From SM23-73-3 sp965369445 (GTDB lineage Bacteria; Zixibacteria; MSB-5A5; SM1-73), in NCBI GenBank assembly GCA_965369445.1, contig CBDUQU010000007.1, positions 1-40,631 on the forward strand: a stretch of 40,631 bases of DNA, read 5' to 3'. How positions within the stretch are numbered: the stretch's first letter is position 1; each line of letters starts with the position of its first letter. Shown piece by piece: positions 22,389-29,600 of the stretch. Under the pieces are notes generated by a model. That model made no database searches. It was not told the DNA's origin and was given only the letters and a program-made list of their open reading frames with translations. Made by a program: the position numbers and the translations under genes.

Positions 22389-23066
22389 TCAATTTGTGTG
22401 CGAAAAATAAGTGTCTGCCTTTTCGGTCAACTCCAACATTCGCTTTTCAAGTTCTTTTCTCTTTTCCTCCAACTCTTCGGGTGTGGATTCTGGCGACACA
22501 TAAGTGGGTTCACCCAACATGATGACGGTCTTTGAAAAAGGTTTGGGAATCAAGAACCGGTCCCATGAGGAGAGGTTCCAGCGATTCTCAGCCGAGTTGG
22601 TTATGGGAACAATGGGCATTCCGCTTCTCTGAGCCACATATATTATGCCGGGATGAACCTTAAACCCCGGACCTTTGGGACCATCCGGAGTCACGCCCAC
22701 GTCGAAACCAGATGTGGCCTTTTCACACATCTCGAAGAGAGCTTTGGATCCGCCCCGGGTGGAGGATCCCCTAACCGAGACGAACCCGAGTTTGTGAATT
22801 ATGCGAGCTATGTACTCCCCGTCCCGGTGCTGGCTGATTAGAACATGTATCTTCCTTTTGCGGTGAGAATAGGTGAAAATGAGCATCCTGCCATGCCAGA
22901 AGGCATAGATCACGGATTTTTTCTCTTTCCTTATGCTGACCAGATTTTCCTCCCCTGCCCATTCTATCTTCAACGTCATTCCGAGAAAGTAGATCAAGAT
23001 GGGGCCCAAACAGGATGCTAAAAATAGAAGGAATCTATCTCTTATTTGTTTGGACCTTTTTTTCAT
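22389..23066 (-). CDS. DUF374 lysophospholipid acyltransferase family protein (possible late lipid A acyltransferase)
   Basis: 225 residues. It has an N-terminal membrane segment, IYAFWHGRMLIF (about 50-61), SQHRDGEYIA with an H-x-x-x-x-E/D-like acyltransferase core, VRGSSTRGGSKAL (about 98-110), and TPDGPKGPGF (about 126-135), all typical of DUF374. Members of this family include a late lipid A acyltransferase (LpxJ) of epsilonproteobacteria, as I recall. The position between lpxB and waaA supports a lipid A role. No LpxL/LpxM-type gene is present in the window, so this may take that part. Confidence 0.85.
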   Translation of the reverse strand: MKKRSKQIRDRFLLFLASCLGPILIYFLGMTLKIEWAGEENLVSIRKEKKSVIYAFWHGRMLIFTYSHRKRKIHVLISQHRDGEYIARIIHKLGFVSVRGSSTRGGSKALFEMCEKATSGFDVGVTPDGPKGPGFKVHPGIIYVAQRSGMPIVPITNSAENRWNLSSWDRFLIPKPFSKTVIMLGEPTYVSPESTPEELEEKRKELEKRMLELTEKADTYFSHTN

Positions 23067-23137
23067 TCAACAATCGATTAGTTAAGTTCCGGAACCTTAA
23101 GCCAGATCAGAGGCAGGCCTTTGATATTGACCGTCTT

Positions 23138-24310
23138 TCACGATTCTGTTGACTCGTGCTGTCTTGTGTGGGATCCCAGCACCTGCATTACGATCTGAGC
23201 CGCTTTGCCGGATGCACCCACTTCTCCGAGCTTCTCCTTTACCTTCCTTAACTCGTTTTGAATGGTCTTGTATCTCTCCCTCTCGGTGAGAATCTCGTAC
23301 ATCTCCTCTGCGATTCGAGCGGGAACCGCCATTCTCTGGACGAACTCGGGGACTATGCGTTTGCCGGCTACCACGTTGGCCAGGGCGATATTCGGTATGC
23401 TGATCAGGCTCTTTGCCACCAGGTAAGTCCAGAAGCTGGTTTTGTATAATACCAGAAAAGGGGTACCGAGAACGGCACATTCCAAGGTGGCGGAACCGGA
23501 GGTGATGAGAAGCAGATCAGCATGCTTCATCAAATCGTAGGTCAGGTTCTCCACAATCTCCGCTTGCAAGCGGGCAGCACCCTGCAGGTTCTGAATCTCA
23601 TCTTTGCTGATTGTAGGAGCCAATCCCAAAAGCACTTTTAGGTTTTTGGTCCTTGTTTTCAGGAGCTTGCAGGATTCGAGCATAACGGGTAGAATCTTCT
23701 CCACCTCCTGCCACCTGGAGCCGGGGAGGAGTCCTACGGTCGTCTCGTTTTTTCCGATGTCAAACTTCCTCCGGAAATCCTCAAGGGAAAGGATAGGTTT
23801 GGCCACCTCCATAAAGGGATGCCCCACGAACTCGCAATCGATATTGAATCTATCGTAGATCTCCTTCTCAAAGGGCAGGATTACCACCATCTTGTCTATG
23901 AGTTGCTGCATCTTCTTCACCCTGTTTCCGCCCCAGGCCCACACCTGCGGACTGATGTAGTAAACCACCGGTATCCTTAGGTTTTTCAATCTTCTGGCGA
24001 ATCTCAGATTGAATCCGGGATAATCTATCAGAATTGCCAGGTCCGGCCTTCTCGCTTCCGCCGCCGAGACCATAGTCTTCATAACCCGCCTGACGAAGCT
24101 CAGATTCTTGAGCACCTCGAAGAAGCCCATGAAGGCGAGCTTCTCCACGTGAAAGATGAGCTCCACCCCCTCCCTTTTCATCTTATCCCCGCCTATTCCG
24201 AAGATGTCCAGCCCTGAACCCTTCCTTCGGAGTTCTCTCACCAGGCTCGACCCGTGCAGGTCACCGGATGCCTCTCCGGCTATGATCAGTATCTTCTTTG
24301 GCTCATTCAT
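23138..24310 (-). CDS. lpxB: Lipid A disaccharide synthase
   Basis: 390 residues from the ATG at 24310 (MNEPKKILIIAGEASGDLHG). The frame is open 14 codons further, but that part is encoded by a dispersed palindromic element (24326-24379) and does not resemble the family. Motifs: GEASGDLHGS (about 11-20), FMGFFEVL, DYPGFNLR (about 94-101), YYISPQVWAWG (about 118-128), LLPGSRWQEV (about 193), and LLITSGSATLECA (about 265-277). The enzyme joins UDP-2,3-diacylglucosamine and lipid X. LpxH or LpxI, which makes lipid X, is not in the window. Confidence 0.95.
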   Translation of the reverse strand: MNEPKKILIIAGEASGDLHGSSLVRELRRKGSGLDIFGIGGDKMKREGVELIFHVEKLAFMGFFEVLKNLSFVRRVMKTMVSAAEARRPDLAILIDYPGFNLRFARRLKNLRIPVVYYISPQVWAWGGNRVKKMQQLIDKMVVILPFEKEIYDRFNIDCEFVGHPFMEVAKPILSLEDFRRKFDIGKNETTVGLLPGSRWQEVEKILPVMLESCKLLKTRTKNLKVLLGLAPTISKDEIQNLQGAARLQAEIVENLTYDLMKHADLLLITSGSATLECAVLGTPFLVLYKTSFWTYLVAKSLISIPNIALANVVAGKRIVPEFVQRMAVPARIAEEMYEILTERERYKTIQNELRKVKEKLGEVGASGKAAQIVMQVLGSHTRQHESTES

Positions 24311-24325
24311 GGTGAACACGATATT

Positions 24326-24379
24326 TGGAGTGTTCGCCTTTAGGCGAACCAAGCGAAATCTGCGGAGGCTGCGACACTC
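24326..24379. repeat. Palindromic element with a TGGAGTGT end (degenerate right half)
   Basis: TGGAGTGT (24326-24333), hairpin GTTCGCC-TTTA-GGCGAAC (24332-24349), a decayed second hairpin, and ACACTCT (24373-24379). It lies just upstream of lpxB and creates a false N-terminal extension in that frame. Confidence 0.7.
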
Positions 24380-24429
24380 TCAGTTCAAGCCAAACTCGTA
24401 GGTCCGCCTGCGGGGGCATGACAAACCAT

Positions 24430-25443
24430 TCAGTATCCGGCACTGCGCTTTTGGTGCTCCTCAGCCTTATCTCTTATGGTCAGCGCAACCTCTAATGCTC
24501 TTTTCCCGTCATCTCCGGTGACTTTGGGTGAGGTTCTGGTTCGTACAGAGTGCAGAAACGATTTAAGCTCTGAGGTAAGCATGTCCTGGTCATCGGTCTT
24601 TGGCTTTTCGTAGATTATGGTCTTGCCCGCCTTCTCAACCGGAATGCGTCCCACCACACTCTTTTTCGCCTTTTCATCTGAGGGAATCTGGCCAGCCTCT
24701 ACCAGCCTGTAGATCTCGACTGACTTGTTCAAGAAGTCCAGGGATACGTATGAGTCCCTCTCGAAGAGCCTCATCTTGCGCAGGGGTCTGGCGGAGATGC
24801 GGCTGGCAGTGATGTTGGCCACACATCCATTTTCAAAGCTGAGCCGGGCGTTGCAGATGTCCTGACTTTCGGCGATGACCGGCACACCTACGGCTTCGAT
24901 GTTGGATAGTTGGCTCTTTACCAGGCTCAGGATCAGATCGATGTCATGGATCATCAAGTCCAAGATAACAGCCACGTCCGTTCCGCGGGGGTCAAACTGG
25001 GCCATGCGATGAGATTCGATGAACCTTGGGTCCGCTTCACGTTTTTCTATAGCCCGAAGCGCCGGATTGAACCTCTCGATGTGCCCCACTTGCAGAATCG
25101 CCCCTTTCTTTTGAGCGAGATAAATCAACTCTTCTGCCTGCTCAACGGTTTCGGTTATCGGCTTTTCGATTAAAAGGTCTTTTCCGTTCTCCAGTATTAT
25201 CTTTGCCAGAGGATGGTGCGCCGTGGTAGGAACCACCAGGCTGAGTGCATCCACCTCTCTCAGCAGCGCATCCAGGGCGTCAAAGAACTCCGTCCCGTAG
25301 TTTTGCGCAACACTTCTTCCTTTCTCCGCATCCACGTCGCAGACACCTATCAGCTCGGCTTCTTGAATCTGAGAGAGGATCCTGGTGTGATGATTGCCCA
25401 GATGCCCAACTCCCACTACGCCGACTTTTATCTTTTTTGCCAT
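24430..25443 (-). CDS. Gfo/Idh/MocA-family oxidoreductase in the lipid A cluster (GnnA-like)
   Basis: 337 residues from the ATG at 25443 (MAKKIKVGVVGVGHLGNHH), preceded by GAGAGGG; 39 codons of open frame upstream have no start signal. Rossmann motif GVVGVGHLG (about 7-15), the family's EKPI (about 94-97), and QVGHIERFNPA with ILDLMIHDIDLIL (about 159-171) in the catalytic domain. Oxidoreductases at this place between lpxA and lpxB are GnnA-like in several bacteria. GnnA oxidises UDP-GlcNAc at C3, so that GnnB can aminate it for amide-linked lipid A. No GnnB-type aminotransferase is in the window, so GnnA function is an inference. Confidence 0.85.
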   Translation of the reverse strand: MAKKIKVGVVGVGHLGNHHTRILSQIQEAELIGVCDVDAEKGRSVAQNYGTEFFDALDALLREVDALSLVVPTTAHHPLAKIILENGKDLLIEKPITETVEQAEELIYLAQKKGAILQVGHIERFNPALRAIEKREADPRFIESHRMAQFDPRGTDVAVILDLMIHDIDLILSLVKSQLSNIEAVGVPVIAESQDICNARLSFENGCVANITASRISARPLRKMRLFERDSYVSLDFLNKSVEIYRLVEAGQIPSDEKAKKSVVGRIPVEKAGKTIIYEKPKTDDQDMLTSELKSFLHSVRTRTSPKVTGDDGKRALEVALTIRDKAEEHQKRSAGY

Positions 25444-25617
25444 ATACCCTCTCGAGAAAGGTTTCGATACAAGGCTCGCCTTTGTTTTCTCATCCAGCGA
25501 AGGTTTGACTTCTCCTGATGTACAAAGCCTCTTGTTAATATAACAATCTGCCAACGGCAAGTCAACACGAGTCAGAAAGTTGACAATGAGGAATCACGAA
25601 AGGCTGTTTGAGATTTG

Positions 25618-25645
25618 CCGGCACCTAACTTAAGTTAGGTGCCGG
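25618..25645. repeat. Palindromic repeat, CCTAA...TTAGG family, copy 2 (perfect)
   Basis: A perfect palindrome with no loop: arm CCGGCACCTAACTT (25618-25631) and its complement AAGTTAGGTGCCGG (25632-25645). It shares the CACCTAAC/GTTAGGTG core with the copy at 28669-28688 and CCTAA/TTAGG with 22351-22384. Confidence 0.85.
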
Positions 25646-25729
25646 TTCTTTCGCTTGGCTCTCCATTTAGAATTGTAATCCCATCTTCCTTCTATACTGA
25701 AGAAAAAAGGTCGCAAACAAGGGCACCCG

Positions 25730-25867
25730 ATGCGCACTCCCGACGACCCGCTCTATAATCCGTTCAATCCGTTGACAGACCGCGAAAAAAAAACGGCAAC
25801 GAACGAAACCATCCGTCGCCTTACTGAACAACATCGCCATTTCAATTCGGCTCATCCGCTGGCATGA
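25730..25867 (+). CDS. Doubtful 45-residue small ORF
   Basis: MRTPDDPLYNPFNPLTDREK onward, a hydrophilic 45-residue frame with AAGGG six bases before the ATG. It lies on the strand opposite to the whole lpx run and its stop overlaps the palindrome at 25861. No family is recognised. It could be chance; I list it because the composition looks protein-like and the ribosome binding site is well placed. Confidence 0.2.
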   Translation: MRTPDDPLYNPFNPLTDREKKTATNETIRRLTEQHRHFNSAHPLA

Positions 25868-25884
25868 ACCATATGGTTCATGCC
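25861..25884. repeat. Perfect 24-base palindrome after lpxA
   Basis: GGCATGAACCAT (25861-25872) followed directly by its complement ATGGTTCATGCC (25873-25884). It lies seven bases past the lpxA stop. There is no T-run on the lpxA strand, so a repeat or protein-binding site is more likely than a terminator. Confidence 0.75.
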
Positions 25885-25890
25885 GTTGAC

Positions 25891-26661
25891 CTACTTGATA
25901 ATCCCCCTTTCGCTCTTGGCTATGAAGTCCAAAACGCTCTGCACTTCAGGTATCAGCTCCAGGTCGGATTTGATCTTCTCGATGGCCTGGGAAGTGTTCA
26001 GTTTTGATTTGAACAGAATCCTGAACGCTTTATCCAGGATCTCCATGGTTTTCTCGGAAAAGCCTCTTCGCGTCAAGCCGACTCGGTTAAGCCCCATGGT
26101 CTTTAGCGGATAGCCGGCCAACAGAGAGTAGGGACAGACGTCTTTCTGAACCCTGAAGCCACCTCCTATGATGGAGTGTGCTCCGATCTTGACGAACTGA
26201 TGCACCGGCACCACTCCGCCAACGATAGCATAATCGCCTATCTCCACGTGACCGGCTAAGTTAACTGAATTGGCCAGGATCACGCGATCGCCAAGAAGGC
26301 AATCGTGAGCCACGTGTGTGTAGGCCATGATGAAGCAATTCTTCCCCACCACGGTCATGTCCCGGTATTCGGTGCCGCGATTGAGAGTTGCATACTCCCG
26401 GACCGTTGTCCCGTCGCCGATTACAAGGTGAGTCTTCTCTCCCTTGAACTTCAGGTCCTGGGGAAGCGTGCCCAGCACCGCCCCATGATGAATGCTGCAG
26501 TTCTCACCTATCACCGTTCTTACATCTATGAGAACGTGCGAAGCGATTTCTGTTCCCGCGCCTATTTCCGCCCCCTCGTTTATTATGCTGAACGGGCCAA
26601 CGCTTACGTCGTCAGCCAGCTTTGCATCTTTGTGAACGATGGCCGTTGGGTGAATATCCAT
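25891..26661 (-). CDS. lpxA: Acyl-ACP--UDP-N-acetylglucosamine O-acyltransferase
   Basis: 256 residues of left-handed beta-helix hexapeptides (VSVGPFSII, AEIGAGTEI, TVIGENCSI, HVEIGDYAIVGG) and a C-terminal helical domain (LNRVGLTRRGFSEKT). The catalytic histidine is H119 in HVAHDC, equivalent to E. coli H125. The chain-length ruler glycine of the E. coli enzyme (G173) aligns with G167 here, which is compatible with a long hydroxyacyl donor. It adds the first acyl chain to UDP-GlcNAc, or to UDP-GlcNAc3N if the neighbouring oxidoreductase is a true GnnA. It begins 121 bases after the lpxC-fabZ stop. Confidence 0.95.
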   Translation of the reverse strand: MDIHPTAIVHKDAKLADDVSVGPFSIINEGAEIGAGTEIASHVLIDVRTVIGENCSIHHGAVLGTLPQDLKFKGEKTHLVIGDGTTVREYATLNRGTEYRDMTVVGKNCFIMAYTHVAHDCLLGDRVILANSVNLAGHVEIGDYAIVGGVVPVHQFVKIGAHSIIGGGFRVQKDVCPYSLLAGYPLKTMGLNRVGLTRRGFSEKTMEILDKAFRILFKSKLNTSQAIEKIKSDLELIPEVQSVLDFIAKSERGIIK

Positions 26662-26782
26662 GATCGGAATTTGAGAAAAGAGCCGTTAATGAAGTTCTAT
26701 CCTAAAAAAGGGTTATTCCTGTCAATGGATTGAGCCGGCCCTGGCCTGCACCGACATCTCAGATTTGAATGACTCGCGGTCT

Positions 26783-28177
26783 TCACTTATCCACGATTGT
26801 TGCCAACAGGTTGGCCTCGGTGACCAGAACGCCTTCCACGTACGCCTTTCCCTGCATCTTACAGGTTCCCCGGCGAAAGTGGGTCATCTCCAACTCAAAT
26901 CTGATCTGGTCTCCCGGCACAACCGGTTTTCGGAAACGAACCCCATCGATTCCCATGAAATAAACCAGCTTGTTTTCCGGATCGTCGACGGTGTTCATAA
27001 GGAGGATTCCCCCGGCCTGGGCCATGGCCTCCACGATCAGCACCCCCGGCATTATGGGATGGCCGGGAAAGTGGCCGGAGAAGAAGGGCTCGTTCATGGT
27101 CACGTTTTTGATCGCCACCACCTTCTTTCTGGGCTGGATGTCCAGCACCCGATCCACCAGCAGGAAGGGATAGCGATGGGGCATGATCTTTAAGATGGCG
27201 TTTATGTCCAGAAAAAAATCTCCGGTGGCTTTCTTCTGATACTTAGTGGCTATCTGTTTCTTCTCGTATTGCTCCCGCAGCTTCTTCACCAACGCCACGT
27301 TGGCCGCATGTCCGGATCTCGCCGCCAGCACGTGTCCTTTCAGCGGCACTCCCAGAAGGTACAGATCACCCAATAGATCTAATGCCTTGTGCCTGACCGG
27401 CTCGTTGGGAAACCTTAAAGGGACGTCGTTTAAGATTCCCGATTTGCCGACGAATATGTCCTCCTTAACGCCGTAGAGCTTCTTCAATTCCTCGATTCTT
27501 TCTTCACAATTGTCCTGGTCGCAGATAACAACGGCATTGTGGATGCTTCCTCCTTTGACCAGACCTTCCTTGTATAACTGCTCCAACTCGTGGAAAAAGC
27601 AAAAGGTTCGGGCGGGCGCGAATTCTTTCACAAATTCCTTCTCGAGCGAAACCAAGGAGGTGTATTGCGTGCCCAGAGCCGGATTGCGATAGTCGACCAA
27701 GAAGGTGATCCTCAAATCGTCGGAAGGGACCACCATCACGTCTACTCCCCTATCCTTTTCAGAGTAGAACAGCGGAGTATCTATCTCCAGATAGTTCTTG
27801 GGAGAATCTTGCTCCTGAGTGCCGACCTTTAGTATGGCTTCCACAAAGGGTAAGGCGCTTCCATCTCCCACCGGAGGTTCGCTGGAATCCAGCTCAATCT
27901 TGAGGTTGTCCAGCTCCAGTCCGGCTAAGGTAGCCAGCACGTGCTCCACCGTGTAGACCTTCGCTTCCCCTTTCTTCAGCGTGGTCCCCCGGGTTATGTC
28001 CACCACATGATCCATGTCTGCCGGGATCTCCGGAGAACCAGGGAGGTCGGTTCTTACGAAGACGATGCCGTGGTCAACAGGAGCGGGCTTGAAGGTGATG
28101 GTGGTTTTGTTACCGGTGTGGAGTCCTATCCCGGAAAGGGATGCGGGTTCCTTGATGGTGCGTTGTCTTTTAATCAT
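26783..28177 (-). CDS. lpxC-fabZ: Bifunctional LpxC-FabZ fusion
   Basis: 464 residues. The N-terminal LpxC deacetylase (about 1-305) has SGIGLHTG, zinc ligands H79 (VEHVLATL), H263 and D267 (RHKALDLLGDL), and the general-acid H290 (SGHAANVAL). The C-terminal FabZ dehydratase (about 318-464) has MPHRYPFLLVDRV and the active-site H369 and E383 in GHFPGHPIMPG and EAMAQ. LpxC commits UDP-GlcNAc to lipid A; FabZ supplies fatty-acid elongation, and the fusion balances lipid A against phospholipid. This fusion is well known in Bacteroidetes, Chlorobi and relatives. It has a good ribosome binding site (AAAGGA) and its own promoter, and starts the long lpx-guaA run. Confidence 0.96.
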   Translation of the reverse strand: MIKRQRTIKEPASLSGIGLHTGNKTTITFKPAPVDHGIVFVRTDLPGSPEIPADMDHVVDITRGTTLKKGEAKVYTVEHVLATLAGLELDNLKIELDSSEPPVGDGSALPFVEAILKVGTQEQDSPKNYLEIDTPLFYSEKDRGVDVMVVPSDDLRITFLVDYRNPALGTQYTSLVSLEKEFVKEFAPARTFCFFHELEQLYKEGLVKGGSIHNAVVICDQDNCEERIEELKKLYGVKEDIFVGKSGILNDVPLRFPNEPVRHKALDLLGDLYLLGVPLKGHVLAARSGHAANVALVKKLREQYEKKQIATKYQKKATGDFFLDINAILKIMPHRYPFLLVDRVLDIQPRKKVVAIKNVTMNEPFFSGHFPGHPIMPGVLIVEAMAQAGGILLMNTVDDPENKLVYFMGIDGVRFRKPVVPGDQIRFELEMTHFRRGTCKMQGKAYVEGVLVTEANLLATIVDK

Positions 28178-28222
28178 CGAAATCCTTTAAGAATCAGACG
28201 CCGGCAATAACTTTCTCTTTTG

Positions 28223-28251
28223 AATAAATCTCATTTTCTTTGCAAAGTCAA
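28223..28251 (-). promoter_or_regulatory. Promoter candidate for the lpxC-fabZ operon
   Basis: On the minus strand TTGACT (28251-28246), 17 bases, TTTATT (28228-28223). The start near 28216 gives about 39 bases of leader. The -35 matches five of six and the -10 four of six. Confidence 0.55.
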
Positions 28252-28343
28252 GGAAAAAAATGGCAGGGATTGTAGAGACCAAATATAAATCAGACACCCC
28301 CAAAGGTATACCCGCATGAGCACACCAAAGGCAGGGGTCAGAG

Positions 28344-28505
28344 ATCCGCCCTTCGACAGGCTCTCCTCGAGTCTGAGCGACCTTCCTTCGACACTGAGTC
28401 TTCCTTCGACCCTGAGGTCTCAGGACCGAAGGGCAGGACGAAGTGCGGAGTCGAAGACAGGGTGATGAGTCCTTCAACTTCGTTCAGGATAAGCAGAGTC
28501 GAACC
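28344..28505. repeat. Cluster of degenerate TTCGAC/GTCGAA repeats
   Basis: TTCGAC at 28352, 28387 and 28405 in one orientation, GTCGAA at 28450 and 28498 in the other, with CTGAG and CTCAGGA words between. The same words occur inside the element at 10205-10237. It lies in the 774-base divergent region between lpxC-fabZ and the HU gene. I see no gene in it. Confidence 0.6.
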
Positions 28506-28668
28506 ACCGATGGCGGGGAGGTATCAGTAAAATGACGCCCACACAAAAATCAAACCCGGGATTAAGTCCACCTTAAGCTACACTCTAAAAACTTCCTCCT
28601 GGGTGTCCGAAATGTATCCGGTCATTACAATCCGGGGAATTCGTGATCGTATCGAGTTCGAATATCAA
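28506..28668. other. Divergent-region stretch with no recognisable feature
   Basis: No open frame with a ribosome binding site and no clear promoter. It separates two repeat types. Confidence 0.35.
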
Positions 28669-28688
28669 CACCTAACTCAAGTTAGGTG
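28669..28688. repeat. Palindromic repeat, CCTAA...TTAGG family, copy 3
   Basis: CACCTAAC (28669-28676) and GTTAGGTG (28681-28688) with loop TCAA. Flanks continue the family core with mismatches (CAA before, CTGG after). It shares an eight-base arm with copy 2. Confidence 0.7.
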
Positions 28689-28860
28689 CTGGTTAATAGA
28701 CACGTCCCCTAGCGGGAGCTGGTGAAAAAATGCCATGCTTACAGAAATCCGGAATCGGAGGAGATAGGTTCTGCACTTCACCTTCGCGGTCATGACTTTT
28801 CGTCTTCTTTCTTAAAGAGGCATGGTTAAGCCATTTTTTTGAAAAAAATGAAAAAAGTTC

Positions 28861-28889
28861 TTGACAAACCCTTGAAAACATCGTATTCT
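28861..28889 (+). promoter_or_regulatory. Strong sigma-70 promoter with AT-rich upstream tract for the HU gene
   Basis: TTGACA (28861-28866), 17 bases, TATTCT (28884-28889). Immediately upstream are A and T runs, including the palindrome CATTTTTTT-G-AAAAAAATG (28832-28850), which may act as an UP element or bend. The start near 28896 leaves about 56 bases of leader. Confidence 0.8.
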
Positions 28890-28951
28890 CGGCGTGTTAG
28901 GGAAAAGTTAAGAGTTGTTGAACCTCTAAACGTCGCGAAGGGGGTGAGTAG

Positions 28952-29224
28952 ATGACTAAAGAGGAACTGGTTAACAAGATCGCCAAGGAGGCGAAGGTGA
29001 CCAAGGTGCAGGCCAACAAGGCTATCAGCGCATTCTTTAACGGGGTCACCAGCTCCTTGAAGAAGGGGAAGAAGGTCAGCTTCGTGGGATTTGGTACCTT
29101 CTCCGTAACCAAGCGGAAAGCCAGAATGGGGAGAAACCCCCAGACTGGCGCACCTCTCAGGATTGCTGCCGCGAAAGTGCCGAAGTTCAAGGCAGGGAAA
29201 ACGCTGAAAGACGCCGTGAAGTAA
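28952..29224 (+). CDS. HU-family DNA-binding protein
   Basis: 90 residues, the normal HU length. MTKEELVNKIAKEA, helical dimer part, then VSFVGFGTFSV (about 43-53), the beta-arm KRKARMGRNPQTGAPLRI with the intercalating proline context RNPQTG (about 61-66), and a C-terminal helix KFKAGKTLKDAVK. HU bends and compacts DNA as a homo- or heterodimer. It has a GGGGGTGA ribosome binding site, a strong promoter and a terminator, so it is monocistronic and probably abundant. It differs from the lysine-repeat peptide at 4.9 kb, which lacks a globular domain. Confidence 0.96.
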   Translation: MTKEELVNKIAKEAKVTKVQANKAISAFFNGVTSSLKKGKKVSFVGFGTFSVTKRKARMGRNPQTGAPLRIAAAKVPKFKAGKTLKDAVK

Positions 29225-29252
29225 CACCTGGCTGCAAAAAGAATGTCTCTTG

Positions 29253-29290
29253 AGGGCAGGGCACACAGAAGGTAAGTGTGACCCTGCCCT
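29253..29290 (+). terminator. Intrinsic terminator after the HU gene
   Basis: AGGGCAGGG (29253-29261) pairs with CCCTGCCCT (29282-29290), extended by ACAC/GTGT inside the loop. A T-rich tract follows (TCTATTTT). It lies 28 bases past the HU stop. Confidence 0.7.
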
Positions 29291-29299
29291 TCTATTTTC

Positions 29300-29520
29300 G
29301 CTGCGGACGCCGCGGCTCCCTCCTCCACGGTGCCGGGTGCTTCGTACCTTTCGTATCCCCACACGTGTCATGAGATTCACGAAGTGCATCCCCATCATGG
29401 GAATTCGAAAGTCAATTGACTGGAGGACCTGCGCGAAGAGATCGTGTTGCCGATCTGATATAGTGAACAGAGGGACTGTCACAGGATGTTAGATCGGCGA
29501 GTCTCGCAACCTCATATTTT
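29300..29520. other. Stretch between the HU terminator and the ftsK promoter
   Basis: Open frames on both strands, but none with a ribosome binding site or recognisable protein. Nothing else is seen. Confidence 0.35.
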
Positions 29521-29522
29521 TG

Positions 29523-29550
29523 TTGACACAGAGAATTACCGCCTTAAATT
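29523..29550 (+). promoter_or_regulatory. Promoter candidate for the ftsK-lolA run
   Basis: TTGACA (29523-29528), 16 bases, TAAATT (29545-29550). The predicted start near 29557 leaves about 44 bases before the ATG at 29601. Confidence 0.55.
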
Positions 29551-29600
29551 ACGCTTTCGAGGTAGATGCCATTTCCAAAAGTTAGTGGGATAAAGTTACC

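Larger units (their letters stand above)
25444..25890. other. 447-base gap between the oxidoreductase and lpxA genes: palindromes and one doubtful small frame
   Basis: No certain gene. It contains a perfect 28-base palindrome at 25618-25645, a doubtful 45-codon + frame at 25730-25867 and a perfect 24-base palindrome at 25861-25884. For genes that are otherwise tightly packed this is a large gap, and it looks like a site that has collected repeats. Confidence 0.6.

Noticed and set aside
29250..29492. Open frames on both strands between HU and ftsK
   Set aside because: No ribosome binding site, no family resemblance; part of the stretch is the HU terminator.
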